64,000 bases of DNA from Dolosigranulum pigrum ATCC 51524 (GTDB lineage: Bacteria > Bacillota > Bacilli > Lactobacillales > Carnobacteriaceae_A), in assembly GCF_000245815.1 (NCBI RefSeq), contig NZ_JH601103.1:1079438-1143437 (forward strand), written 5' to 3'. The translations under genes were made by a program, and so were the position numbers. Below are positions 17,389 through 25,526 of the stretch, one piece after another. Every line of letters begins with the position of its first letter. Positions within the stretch are counted from its first letter, which is position 1. The notes below the pieces were generated by a model that did not search any database, was not told the DNA's origin, and saw only the letters and a list, made by a program, of their open reading frames with translations.

Positions 17389-18240
17389 ATGTTTTGGATT
17401 ATTATCGTTGCGATTATACTACTAGGAATTTATTTTTTCTATCAAAATCGCTTTATTAACGTAACTGCGTATAAATTAACAGTAGCAAATCTACCAACCG
17501 ATTTACGCGGGAAGAAAATTGTCCATATTTCAGATTTGAATTTCCGAGCGAATATGAATAATGGATTTGTCAATACAATTTTATCAAAGATTGAAAAACA
17601 AGAACCAGATATGATTGTGGTGACGGGGAATACAATTTATTCTACCGTGGAATATTTGGAAGAGACACCGGTGAAGGAATTCTTCGAGAGTCTTTGTCAG
17701 AAGGCCCCTACGTACGTTGTGACAGGAAATCATGATATTGAAAATATAGGCTTCGATGAATTAGGACAATTGTTGGTCGAGAGTGGCGCTCATTTATTAA
17801 TTGATGATGCGGTTTATGCAACTTTCAAGAATGAACAGCCGCATGAGGGGCTTGTATTGATGGGCTTTGCTGAACGCGGGGATATGAATAATATAGCTGA
17901 TCCATATTTAAAAAATATTGAACTAGATGCAGAGATGATTGATAAACCTAAAATATTATTAGCGCATCACCCCGAGTATTTTGATAAGTACTTGGAAGAT
18001 GCCGCTAAAGCACCTGATTTAACGTTTTCTGGGCACACATTGGGTGGGCAAATTGTCTTACCTTACTTCGGGGGATTGATCACGACCACTCAAGGATTAC
18101 TACCGGCCTATGATTACGGTTTGTTCGTAGCTGATGATCAACCAACAAAGCGAATGATCGTTACCCGAGGGATGGGAAATGCTTCGATTCCAGTACGCTT
18201 AAATAATCGGATTGAAATTGTAACTGTTATTTTAAATTGA
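17389..18240 (+). CDS. Membrane-anchored metallophosphoesterase-fold protein with altered active site
   Basis: The 283-residue protein has an N-terminal membrane anchor (residues 2-18) and a YkuE-type calcineurin-like phosphoesterase domain. Motif III is intact (GNHD, residues 113-116) and HH at 193-194 is kept. Motif I, normally DxH, reads DLN (49-51); motif II, normally GDxxD, reads GNTIY (80-84); and the last motif, normally GHTHGGQ, reads GHTLGGQ (215-221). Several metal ligands are therefore replaced, so it may be catalytically weak, altered or inactive. The gene has its own promoter, long leader and terminator and an undamaged frame, which argues that the changed protein is still used. 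Confidence 0.85.
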   Translation: MFWIIIVAIILLGIYFFYQNRFINVTAYKLTVANLPTDLRGKKIVHISDLNFRANMNNGFVNTILSKIEKQEPDMIVVTGNTIYSTVEYLEETPVKEFFESLCQKAPTYVVTGNHDIENIGFDELGQLLVESGAHLLIDDAVYATFKNEQPHEGLVLMGFAERGDMNNIADPYLKNIELDAEMIDKPKILLAHHPEYFDKYLEDAAKAPDLTFSGHTLGGQIVLPYFGGLITTTQGLLPAYDYGLFVADDQPTKRMIVTRGMGNASIPVRLNNRIEIVTVILN

Positions 18241-18252
18241 TAGTGGATGATA

Positions 18253-18285
18253 AAGATAGCCTGTACGATATAGGCTATCTTTCTT
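18253..18285 (+). terminator. Terminator after the phosphoesterase-like gene
   Basis: AAGATAGCC pairs with GGCTATCTT, followed by TTCTT. Confidence 0.85.
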
Positions 18286-18331
18286 ATTGAGTGCAAGTAC
18301 TAGCTAGAAGAGAAGAAGGAGTGAGTCTATT

Positions 18332-18772
18332 ATGGGAGTAGAATTAACATGGCAGTCGAATTTGGAATTTAGAGCTACCGATAAATCAGATGGACATGCG
18401 GTGCAATTAGATGCGGGATATCCCATTAGCGGGACACATAACGGCCAAACACCGGTCGAAGTATTGCTCAGTTCATTGGGTGGTTGTATGGGAATTTCCT
18501 TGATGACAACTTTAAGAAATTACGAAACAGCCGTTGAATCATTGACATTGGAACTTGAAGCCCATAAAGCAGATAATCTACCGAACCGCATCGAATCAAT
18601 CGATTTAGTAGTTCATATTGTCACTGACATTCCCAAAAATCGTATTGAGCGTGCTTTACAATTAAGTCATGACAAGTATTGTACTATTTCTAATACAATT
18701 CGTGCTGACATTCAGGTAACATTAATTTATAATGGAGAAGCTATCGAAAGGAGAGAGACTGATAATGAATGA
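18332..18772 (+). CDS. OsmC/Ohr family peroxide-detoxifying protein
   Basis: OsmC-type proteins reduce organic hydroperoxides with two reactive cysteines. The 146-residue product has both expected sites, GGCMGIS near residue 53 and DKYCTIS near 115, and the family's opening beta strands (ELTWQSNLEFRATDKSDGH). It starts after AGAAGGAGTGAG. Its last 8 bases overlap the next gene's start, so the two are translationally coupled. OsmC and Ohr subgroups are not separated here. Confidence 0.88.
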   Translation: MGVELTWQSNLEFRATDKSDGHAVQLDAGYPISGTHNGQTPVEVLLSSLGGCMGISLMTTLRNYETAVESLTLELEAHKADNLPNRIESIDLVVHIVTDIPKNRIERALQLSHDKYCTISNTIRADIQVTLIYNGEAIERRETDNE

Positions 18773-19388
18773 GATAAACTATCGTCCGATTCAAGTGAGT
18801 GATTATGATGGGCTACAGGCATTATTACAAAATGAATGGTATAACCATTATGTAGCGAAAGATCGGGAAATAACGCAAGCCTTTGTTCAATTAGATTTAC
18901 ATAATTGTCTAATGAAGTCATCATTTGGCTATGTTGCCGTTAAGGATGACGAAATTGTAGGGGTTATTTTAGGCCGCATTCAAGCTAACGCGCCTAAGTT
19001 AGCAATGTTTACTCAAGATATCACGGCTAATATTCTAACACTGATAACAGAAGAATCACCGATAGTGGCTGAATTAGCTCAAATTTTTCAGAACAGACAC
19101 AGCGCTAATCAAGCAATGAAACATAAAATAACTAGCCATTATGAGGCCGAAGCTGTTTTATTTATTGTATCCGCAGCAAACCGAGGCAAGGGAATTGGTT
19201 CAGGGTTATGGCAACTTATCCAAGAAGAGTTTAAGCAACAACATATAGAGCATTATTGCTTATTTACGGATAAATGGTGTAATTATGGTTTCTATGACTA
19301 TAAAGGGCTCCAGCGCATAGAGAGTTATACCGTTAATGAGAATACAACAGAACCAACACATTTCCTCTATGAAGGGGAGGTCCACTAG
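18765..19388 (+). CDS. GNAT family N-acetyltransferase
   Basis: The 207-residue protein has a GNAT fold: an N-terminal IDRx-like stretch (INYRPIQVSDYDGLQALL), a central GYVAVKDDEIVGVILGRI strand pair and the acetyl-CoA loop motif AANRGKGIGSGLWQLIQEEF near residue 140, with a later CLFTDKWCNYGFYDYKGL strand. The acceptor substrate cannot be told. The ATG follows AAGGAGAG and overlaps the OsmC gene, so the earlier in-frame ATG at 18732 is not used. Confidence 0.87.
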   Translation: MNEINYRPIQVSDYDGLQALLQNEWYNHYVAKDREITQAFVQLDLHNCLMKSSFGYVAVKDDEIVGVILGRIQANAPKLAMFTQDITANILTLITEESPIVAELAQIFQNRHSANQAMKHKITSHYEAEAVLFIVSAANRGKGIGSGLWQLIQEEFKQQHIEHYCLFTDKWCNYGFYDYKGLQRIESYTVNENTTEPTHFLYEGEVH

Positions 19389-19403
19389 TTGAATAGGTAA
19401 ACT

Positions 19404-19449
19404 AAAGCCCTCGTACCGACAACAATAATGCTGTCAGTACGAGGGCTTT
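19404..19449. terminator. Bidirectional terminator between convergent genes
   Basis: AAAGCCCTCGTAC pairs perfectly with GTACGAGGGCTTT between the plus-strand GNAT gene and minus-strand ampS. Confidence 0.93.
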
Positions 19450-19468
19450 GTTAATTATTTAGACTGTG

Positions 19469-20707
19469 TTAGGCCCAAGTTCCATTGCGGAAAATAGGAA
19501 CACGAGTGCCGTCTGCTTTAATACCATCGATATCCATGTCGGCTGATCCAATCATAAAATCAACGTGTGTGGTTGAACGGTTCAAGCCAGCTTCTTTTAA
19601 TTCATCCTCGCTCATCTCGGTTCCACCTTCGAGACTGAATGCGTAAGCTGAACCTAGAGCAACGTGGTTTGAAGCATTCTCATCGAACAATGTGTTGAAG
19701 AAAGTTAAACCAGACTGTGAAATAGGGGACTCATGCGGTACGAGCGCCACTTCACCTAAACGAGAAGCTCCTTCATCTTGTTCAAGTAATTTTTCGATAA
19801 CGTCTTGCCCCTTGTCAGCAGAGAAGGAGACAACTTTTCCATCCTTGAACTCGAATTCCATCCCTTCAATGACAGATCCGGCATAGCTTAGTGGCTTTGT
19901 AGAGACAACTTTTCCGTCAACACGATTAGCATCCGGTGCAGTGAAGACTTCTTCAGTTGGCATGTTGGCCATGAAGCGTTCGCCACGAACATTGTCACTA
20001 CCGGCTCCTTCCCAACGGTGACCATCAGGCAAGCCGATTGTTAAGTCTGTTCCAGGGGCAGTGTAGTGGAGTGCTACGAATTGTTCATCGTTAAGTTCAT
20101 CGGCTTTTGTTGTTAAGGTTTTATCTTTTTTCGCCCAAGTTGCGACAGGATCTTCGTCGTATAGATGAATGGCTTTAAAAATCGCATCCCAGAGAGCATC
20201 CACTTGCTCTTCTTCAGTCTCTAAGTCAGGGAATACTTTGGCAGCCCATTCTGGCGAAGCAGCAGCACCCAGCGTCCAACTAATTTTGTTCGCTTGAGAA
20301 GCTTCTCGCATGGGTTTTAATGCTTCTGCATTTGCTTTTTGAGCGGCTGCAATCTTTTCACCATCGATACCATTTAAGTTATCCGGATCGCTGGAAATAA
20401 TTCCAACACGACTTGCTCCATGCTTTAACAGGTAATTCATTTTTTCAATACGGTAGTCGGGCACATCAGTTAGCGTCTCTTTTGATTGGTACTCGAAGCT
20501 TAAACGAGATAGTGGGTCGTCGCTCCAATCAACAATAACCTCACGCGCGCCTTTCTCGTAAGCAGCTTTCGTAATCGCACGGCCTAACTGTGCATTATCT
20601 ACCGAGACACTCAAGTGAACGGTATGTCCTTCTTGAACATTAATTCCTGTTGTTACAATTAAATTAGCGTATTTTTTAATTAACTGATCAAAATTATCTA
20701 GCACCAT
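19469..20707 (-). CDS. ampS: Aminopeptidase of family M29 (AmpS/aminopeptidase T type)
   Basis: M29 aminopeptidases are cytoplasmic metal-dependent exopeptidases that recycle peptides. The 412-residue product has the usual length and family segments: VHLSVSVDNAQLGRAITKAA, IGLPDGHRWEGAGSDN, NMPTEEVFTAPDANRVDG and near the C terminus THVDFMIGSADMDIDG, which carry the metal-binding His, Asp and Glu residues. It reads opposite to the preceding genes and shares a bidirectional terminator with them. Confidence 0.93.
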   Translation of the reverse strand: MVLDNFDQLIKKYANLIVTTGINVQEGHTVHLSVSVDNAQLGRAITKAAYEKGAREVIVDWSDDPLSRLSFEYQSKETLTDVPDYRIEKMNYLLKHGASRVGIISSDPDNLNGIDGEKIAAAQKANAEALKPMREASQANKISWTLGAAASPEWAAKVFPDLETEEEQVDALWDAIFKAIHLYDEDPVATWAKKDKTLTTKADELNDEQFVALHYTAPGTDLTIGLPDGHRWEGAGSDNVRGERFMANMPTEEVFTAPDANRVDGKVVSTKPLSYAGSVIEGMEFEFKDGKVVSFSADKGQDVIEKLLEQDEGASRLGEVALVPHESPISQSGLTFFNTLFDENASNHVALGSAYAFSLEGGTEMSEDELKEAGLNRSTTHVDFMIGSADMDIDGIKADGTRVPIFRNGTWA

Positions 20708-20784
20708 AGTAACACTCCTTAAAGTTATTTATATAAGTGTAGCATATCTCTTCATGTAACTCAATTTTTCTGACTATTATATAA

Positions 20785-21231
20785 TTAGTTAGTCGCTTCA
20801 ACAAGTTCTTTTGCCATGTTCTCCAGTGCTACAATGTCATCTTCTTCGGGATATAGATTATATAAGACCGGCTGAGAACCACGTGTTGCGCCAGTTCGTT
20901 CGAATTGCTGATCGAAGTCAAGAACGGACTGACAGAACTTCTCATAGAATGTATCTCCCGAACCGAACGTGCCAAATATTTTACCACTTAAATCAACTTC
21001 GGCTAACTCTTCATAAAAATCAACAATCTCATCTGGTAAATCAGCATCAGTTCCATAGGTATAGGTTCCGACGATGACAATATCAAAATCTAAGAAATCT
21101 TCAGGATCTGCGAACGTACTCTCTAGTACTTCAACATCAACATCTAGATCGACAAAAGCCTCTTCTAAAATCTCGGCACCTTCCTCCGTATTTCCCGTTA
21201 AACTTGCATATACAATTAAGGCACTTACCAT
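20785..21231 (-). CDS. Flavodoxin
   Basis: Flavodoxin is a small FMN electron carrier. The 148-residue acidic product has the FMN phosphate loop SLTGNTEEGA at the N terminus, VGTYTYGTDADLPDE and FGTFGSGDTFYEKFCQSV, the two loops that sandwich the isoalloxazine ring. The ATG follows GGAGGAGAATAGTG; a GTG just upstream is not favoured. One likely use is activating PflA, encoded at 50.0 kb, though they are not linked. Confidence 0.93.
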   Translation of the reverse strand: MVSALIVYASLTGNTEEGAEILEEAFVDLDVDVEVLESTFADPEDFLDFDIVIVGTYTYGTDADLPDEIVDFYEELAEVDLSGKIFGTFGSGDTFYEKFCQSVLDFDQQFERTGATRGSQPVLYNLYPEEDDIVALENMAKELVEATN

Positions 21232-21405
21232 CACTATTCTCCTCCATTACACTCATTCTACATTTTATATTTTATCAAAAAATGATAATAGTCACAAATA
21301 AAGCAATTATAAATAAAAAATAATAAATTATTTAATATAAAAGCCTTTACATAATATTTTTTTAGAATATAATTAGAAGTGAAGGAGGTGAAAAAAATAT
21401 TAATT

Positions 21406-21735
21406 ATGACTAAAATCCAACGATATACTGGACTGATGTTCGTTATCTTTATTGGAGCTATTTTAAATATGCTTTCACCGGGTAAACTATTAGTCGTAGA
21501 AATTGTTTTGCTTTCGTTTATTTTCTGGTTAATTAGAAAGAAAAATAAACAATTAAAGGAGCATTTCCGTACACAAGTTGCGCATAAAATAACAGACACG
21601 ACGCGAGTTATCGGGTTGTTGCTAGTTATCATCGTAGCAGTGACTTCTCATTTCACTAACAATTATCTTGCTTTTGGTGTTGGATTAGTTATTGACGTGT
21701 TATACGTACTATATATGAACAAAAAGTTTAGGTAG
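21406..21735 (+). CDS. Small membrane protein of unknown function
   Basis: I do not recognise this 109-residue protein. It has two N-terminal hydrophobic segments, a basic loop (IRKKNKQLKEHFRTQVAHK) and two more hydrophobic segments ending in NKKFR. The ATG lies 14 bases after AAGGAGG; upstream GTG codons in frame overlap that ribosome site, so the exact start is uncertain. It is the first gene past the flavodoxin and marks the beginning of the accessory stretch. Confidence 0.6.
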   Translation: MTKIQRYTGLMFVIFIGAILNMLSPGKLLVVEIVLLSFIFWLIRKKNKQLKEHFRTQVAHKITDTTRVIGLLLVIIVAVTSHFTNNYLAFGVGLVIDVLYVLYMNKKFR

Positions 21736-21754
21736 AATTAATTTTAAAAAATAA

Positions 21755-21808
21755 AAGAATCCCTCAGATGTCGGAACGGTTGGTGTTCGGTCATCTGGGA
21801 GATTCTTA
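21755..21808. terminator. Bidirectional terminator between convergent small genes
   Basis: AAGAATCCCTCAGATG pairs with CATCTGGGAGATTCTT, one bulge, between two convergent small membrane-protein genes. Confidence 0.9.
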
Positions 21809-21824
21809 TTTTGAGTTGAAAAAT

Positions 21825-22055
21825 TCAAAATAATATGGATAACAGAATTATGATGCTTCCTGCTAAAATAATAATGCCTCCTCCCCATATGAGTTTATTT
21901 TCTTTTTCCGTGTATGTAAAGAATAATCCGCCCAACCCGACTAAAAGATATACAATTGACTCCGTAAATATACTCATATTGAATTTGACTAAAATGCCAA
22001 TAACAGTGAGTCCATAAAGAATTGTAGTAACTATCCTAACTTTTTTTGAGTTCAT
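21825..22055 (-). CDS. Small membrane protein of unknown function
   Basis: The 76-residue product is almost all membrane: three hydrophobic segments (VTTILYGLTVIGILV, SIVYLLVGLGGLFF, LIWGGGIIILAGSIIILL) separated by a short TEKENK loop. The ATG chosen follows AAAGGA by 8 bases; further upstream starts have no ribosome site. It resembles small immunity-type or stress membrane proteins only in general form, and I assign no function. Confidence 0.6.
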   Translation of the reverse strand: MNSKKVRIVTTILYGLTVIGILVKFNMSIFTESIVYLLVGLGGLFFTYTEKENKLIWGGGIIILAGSIIILLSILF

Positions 22056-22116
22056 AATTGTTATTCCTTTCATATTGTTTGCCTTCACGATAACATAGTA
22101 GACGTAGAGAAGTAAA

Positions 22117-22140
22117 GAAAAAACCTTAGGAGGGTTTTTT
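22117..22140. terminator. Short terminator hairpin
   Basis: AAAAAACC pairs with GGTTTTTT around a 7-base loop, directly ahead of a decayed reading frame. Confidence 0.6.
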
Positions 22141-22463
22141 ATGAGAACAGTTGTGTCGAAATGATTTGTGACGTGTAGTTGTGCATCTATGTTGTCATTG
22201 GCTTTTCCATCAGAAACGGTGTCAGCAGAAGAGAGAAATTATGCAAACCATTCAGCATTTTGAAGAAGAGAAACTCTATGCTCTTTTAAAAGCAGCTGAA
22301 ACAACTCCAGAAAGAAGGTAAAGAAGAACAATTAATTTCCCATTTTAGATCCTATGGCGTTAATCTTCAAATAGATGGAGTCAATCACTCAGAAGCTCAG
22401 GAAAGAAGTGTTGTTAAATGTGCTGGGCATTTAACCTTATTGATTGGTTCGACAGCAAGATGA
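22141..22463 (+). pseudogene. Decayed small secreted-protein-like gene
   Basis: No intact ORF spans this stretch, but coding-like pieces lie in different frames: an export-signal-like MLSLAFPSETVSAEE near 22190, then FEEEKLYALLKAAETTPE near 22260, then EEQLISHFRSYGVNLQIDG near 22326 and VVKCAGHLTLLIGSTAR ending at 22460. Single-base shifts would join them. The family is not recognised. Its place before a lipoprotein/ABC operon may be meaningful, or it may simply be debris. Confidence 0.4.
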
Positions 22464-22538
22464 CGCTTTCGGTGCTTGTGAAAATTGAAAGTAGTACGCC
22501 TATCAATTTTTAGAAATTAGATATGGAAAGGAATCACT

Positions 22539-23045
22539 ATGAAAATTAGGCATGCTAAACAATCAGATGCTTTTGCGGTAGCCTGTGTACTCATAGACAG
22601 TTGGAGAGAAACGTATCAAGGTATATTTCCCCAATCTCTTCTCGATAATCTGGATCAAGCTACACAGACACAGCGTATGCTGGCAGCTATCCAGATGAGT
22701 AACATGTTAGTTCTTGAAAATGACGCTCAGCAACTAATTGGATTTATTGGCGGTGGAAATAATCGACAAACAGCACAATTTCCCTTTATTGATGGAGAAT
22801 TGTACGCTTTATACGTCTCGCTATCTGCTCAAGGTAGGGGCTATGGAGCTAAGTTAGTCGTGGCATTCAAAACATTGATGAAAGAGCTAGGATACAAAGG
22901 TTTATTAGTGAAATGTCTGAAGGAAAATACGAATGCACAAGCCTTTTACCAGCATATGGGCTTTTCTACCATCGGCGATCAAATGTTGACACTACAAGAA
23001 AGTTCAGTTGTAGAAACTGTCTTAGCGAAGTCGATCAACCCATAA
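22539..23045 (+). CDS. GNAT family N-acetyltransferase
   Basis: The 168-residue protein is a GNAT enzyme of the common form with MKIRHAKQSDAFAVACVLID and SWRETYQGIFPQ at the N terminus, ELYALYVSLSAQGRGYGAKLV as the acetyl-CoA binding loop, and VKCLKENTNAQAFYQHMGF near the C terminus. The acceptor is unknown. GAAAGGAATCACT precedes the ATG and a terminator follows. It is intact amid otherwise degraded or accessory sequence. Confidence 0.9.
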   Translation: MKIRHAKQSDAFAVACVLIDSWRETYQGIFPQSLLDNLDQATQTQRMLAAIQMSNMLVLENDAQQLIGFIGGGNNRQTAQFPFIDGELYALYVSLSAQGRGYGAKLVVAFKTLMKELGYKGLLVKCLKENTNAQAFYQHMGFSTIGDQMLTLQESSVVETVLAKSINP

Positions 23046-23059
23046 AAAAATTAGTAATG

Positions 23060-23089
23060 AACTTTCATCCTCATAGGTGAAAGTTTTTT
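23060..23089 (+). terminator. Terminator after the GNAT gene
   Basis: AACTTTCA pairs with TGAAAGTT and is followed by TTTT. Confidence 0.85.
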
Positions 23090-23140
23090 GATTTGGATTA
23101 ATTCGGTGAGTGGCGGATTAAAAAATCAAAGAAAAAAGTA

Positions 23141-23169
23141 TTGTATTTTTTTGAAGAATATGCTACTAT
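23141..23169 (+). promoter_or_regulatory. Promoter of the lipoprotein/ABC operon
   Basis: TTGTAT and TACTAT are separated by 17 bases. The resulting leader would be about 250 bases; apart from the sites listed here I see nothing in 23192-23377. Confidence 0.65.
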
Positions 23170-23177
23170 TTATCCAT

Positions 23178-23191
23178 AGAAAGCGTTTTAT
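23178..23191 (+). promoter_or_regulatory. Candidate CcpA (cre) site
   Basis: AGAAAGCGTTTTAT matches the core of the cre consensus TGWAANCGNTNWCA with differences only at the ends. It lies about 9 bases past the -10 box, where CcpA binding would block transcription. Confidence 0.5.
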
Positions 23192-23377
23192 ATAGTTGCT
23201 CATCATTTCGATACATTAATTGTTGCTCTCAAAAATACAGATGGACCGGTAAAAAGAAATCTTTACTTCAGACTGTACATTACAAACGAAAATGTGTTAA
23301 TGTTGCTAATGTTGTCAAAATAGAACAAAAAATTATCTAGGGATCTAGGATGTAAATGCTAACGATTACTTAAATAA

Positions 23378-23410
23378 AAGATGCTGTTTGTACCATGAAG
23401 CATCTTGTTT
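23378..23410 (+). promoter_or_regulatory. Hairpin in the operon leader
   Basis: AAGATGC pairs with GCATCTT, followed by GTTT and directly by the GGAGG ribosome site of the lipoprotein gene. It may act as a weak terminator or shape translation. Confidence 0.4.
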
Positions 23411-23421
23411 GGAGGAAAAAA

Positions 23422-24357
23422 ATGAAAAAAAAGATCATTTATTTTGGCGCTTTGCTCACAATATCTTTATCTGGTTGTTCTATAATTAATGGGTCTAAAT
23501 CAGAGGAATTAGAAGAGGGATCATTCCATGAAATAGCTGAAAATTCCACATATACTTCTACTGAAATGTCTCTACAGGATTTATCCTTAGAATCAGTAGG
23601 TGGTGGAGTTGTTATTGATAATGAGTTATATTTATCAGATGAAGAAGCGGGAAAGATTAATGTGTATAATGAATCCTACGAATTAATTGATGAAATAGAG
23701 CAGGACTCTATTCTATCGCCAACGTTATTAGCAGGAGAAGGGGAATCGCTCTATATTATTGATATAGGACTTAAAAGTATTCTTCACGTCGACAAACAAA
23801 CCCATGAGATAGTGGAAACTATTCCATTTCCAGTTGAAATTCATGAACCTGAATTTTTAAGTTTAGTCGTAAAAGATACCGCATTATTTTTGACGTATGA
23901 CAGTAATCAAGAAAAAACGGCTCATATCTTTAAGATAGATTTGGAGTCAAAACAAGTGAGTGAAATAGGTGAACTTTTTTCGGGGAGTATTCATGAAGAT
24001 GAATTCGGTGACCTATACGCATTAGAGTTAGGTGAATATTACAAAGATAATGACTCTGAAGGATTTGAAAGTGGCGAGAATAGTTTATATAAAGTAATTG
24101 ATAATAAATTGGTTGAAGAGGTAGAGTTACCGTATAAATTAACAGCTCTAGATTTCCTACTCAAAGATGATCATATTATAACCTATACGTACTTTAGACA
24201 TAGTGTTGTCCGTTTAGATAAACAAGGAAACCTCATTGATTCCCTTGCTACGTTCGATCCTGATTATGTTGACTATTCGCCGGTGTTATTAGAATACAAT
24301 CATGATATATTGGTGCTTGGACGCCAGTATGATCAAATCTTCAAGCTTTCAAAGTAG
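23422..24357 (+). CDS. Lipoprotein, possible beta-propeller, unknown function
   Basis: The 311-residue product has a lipoprotein signal (MKKKIIYFGALLTISLSGC), so it is probably anchored at the outer face of the membrane. The mature part is acidic and carries recurring strand-turn segments such as GGGVVIDNELYLSDEEAGKI, GEGESLYIIDIGLKSILHV and LDKQGNLIDSL, suggestive of a beta-propeller, although no named family is recognised. The ATG follows GGAGG. It heads a compact operon with a 34-residue lipopeptide, two permeases and an ATPase, so it may be their substrate-facing partner or an immunity lipoprotein. Confidence 0.75.
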   Translation: MKKKIIYFGALLTISLSGCSIINGSKSEELEEGSFHEIAENSTYTSTEMSLQDLSLESVGGGVVIDNELYLSDEEAGKINVYNESYELIDEIEQDSILSPTLLAGEGESLYIIDIGLKSILHVDKQTHEIVETIPFPVEIHEPEFLSLVVKDTALFLTYDSNQEKTAHIFKIDLESKQVSEIGELFSGSIHEDEFGDLYALELGEYYKDNDSEGFESGENSLYKVIDNKLVEEVELPYKLTALDFLLKDDHIITYTYFRHSVVRLDKQGNLIDSLATFDPDYVDYSPVLLEYNHDILVLGRQYDQIFKLSK

Positions 24358-24366
24358 GAGGAAACT

Positions 24367-24471
24367 ATGAAGAAATGGGGTTATTTAAGTCTACTGGCTA
24401 TGCTTTGTCTCATGTTCGTTGCATGTGCCCAAAAATCTAGTAGTTCAGCATACAATTCTACAAGTAATTAA
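24367..24471 (+). CDS. 34-residue lipoprotein-like peptide
   Basis: This tiny ORF starts 9 bases after the lipoprotein stop behind TAGGAGG. It opens MKKWGYLSLLAMLCLMFVAC, a full lipoprotein signal with an FVAC lipobox, and leaves a mature part of only 15 residues rich in Ser (AQKSSSSAY...). It is too well placed to be noise. It could be a tiny surface lipopeptide, or its signal peptide could be processed to a hydrophobic signalling octapeptide as in enterococcal pheromone precursors; neither is shown. Confidence 0.7.
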   Translation: MKKWGYLSLLAMLCLMFVACAQKSSSSAYNSTSN

Positions 24472-24487
24472 CGTGGAGGGATAACCT

Positions 24488-25516
24488 ATGAATAAAGTAT
24501 TGTATGCTTTAGAAAGTAAGTTTCGTCAGCGCTTAGCTAATAAAGAGTCGCTATTGTTGTCATTAGTTATTCTAGCAATTGGATTTATCTTTGTAATTAT
24601 GTTTGTTAGTAAATGGTTAGATGCTAAAGCTGAGATAAATCGTATTGATTGGTTGTACCGGGATGAGGACGTATTAGTGATAACAGATTATACGAATGAT
24701 TTGTTCCCTGATATGTCACCTAACGCAGAACGGATACTGACAGATGAATTATTAGTGGGAGATCACTACAATATGGTGTCTGGTATAACGAATCACTATC
24801 ATAACTATATCCCACCGCTTCAGTCAGAAAGAGACTTATGGCAATTATTTGATACTCGGTCTGATGTTATCATTGCCGGAGAAAATTTAAAGCGGCAACA
24901 TAACTTGGCGATTGGTGATGAGATTCATATTGGAGAGAGCATCTATCACTTAATTGGATTTACATTAGAACCGTTATTGCAAAATCGATATGTAACTCAC
25001 TTTGATGAGGTAGATAATCAACTCCAGACGAGTTTGAGACGGTCAGAGTACTTAATAAATATATCAGAGGTTTCTAGTCAGTATCAGTCAAATCCGACAT
25101 TGGCTGATAGAGCGAGAGAATTAGAAGCATCGACGCGAGGTGTCCAGAATATTATAAGTGTTGTGACGTTATTCCTGCTCTTTATCATGCTAATGAATGT
25201 GTCGTTAGTGTTGGCAGCAACTTTAGAGCAAGTTAGACATGCAGATATGGTTCGAACAATATTCGGGCAAGGAGAAAAACTACGGCAGCTGTTAGTGTTG
25301 GTTGATACATTACTATTGGTAACGGTCAGTTTTCATCTGGGTGTTGGAGTGTATTATATAATTCGCGGGTCTATTCCAGTCTTTTTTTATTTTGAATTGA
25401 CATGGCCGGTCTATACGATCAGTTGGGGACTGATCATTATTGTCAGCAGTGTGCTGGCTGCTATACTAAGTAGGTGGCAAGGGAGAAGACTCACGATTCA
25501 ATTATTGAGAGGGTAA
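24488..25516 (+). CDS. ABC transporter permease, FtsX/MacB-like
   Basis: The 342-residue protein has a first membrane segment at about residues 22-42, a large extracytoplasmic domain of about 170 residues (including RSDVIIAGENLKRQHNLAIG, a MacB-core-like strand pattern), and three further membrane segments in the last third (VTLFLLFIMLMNVSLVLA, LLVTVSFHLGVGVYYII, ISWGLIIIVSSVLAAIL). This is the four-segment FtsX-type layout. It is followed by a second permease and an ATPase, which together make a MacB-type system for lipoproteins, peptides or antibiotics. Confidence 0.83.
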   Translation: MNKVLYALESKFRQRLANKESLLLSLVILAIGFIFVIMFVSKWLDAKAEINRIDWLYRDEDVLVITDYTNDLFPDMSPNAERILTDELLVGDHYNMVSGITNHYHNYIPPLQSERDLWQLFDTRSDVIIAGENLKRQHNLAIGDEIHIGESIYHLIGFTLEPLLQNRYVTHFDEVDNQLQTSLRRSEYLINISEVSSQYQSNPTLADRARELEASTRGVQNIISVVTLFLLFIMLMNVSLVLAATLEQVRHADMVRTIFGQGEKLRQLLVLVDTLLLVTVSFHLGVGVYYIIRGSIPVFFYFELTWPVYTISWGLIIIVSSVLAAILSRWQGRRLTIQLLRG

Positions 25517-25526
25517 GGAGGGTTAT

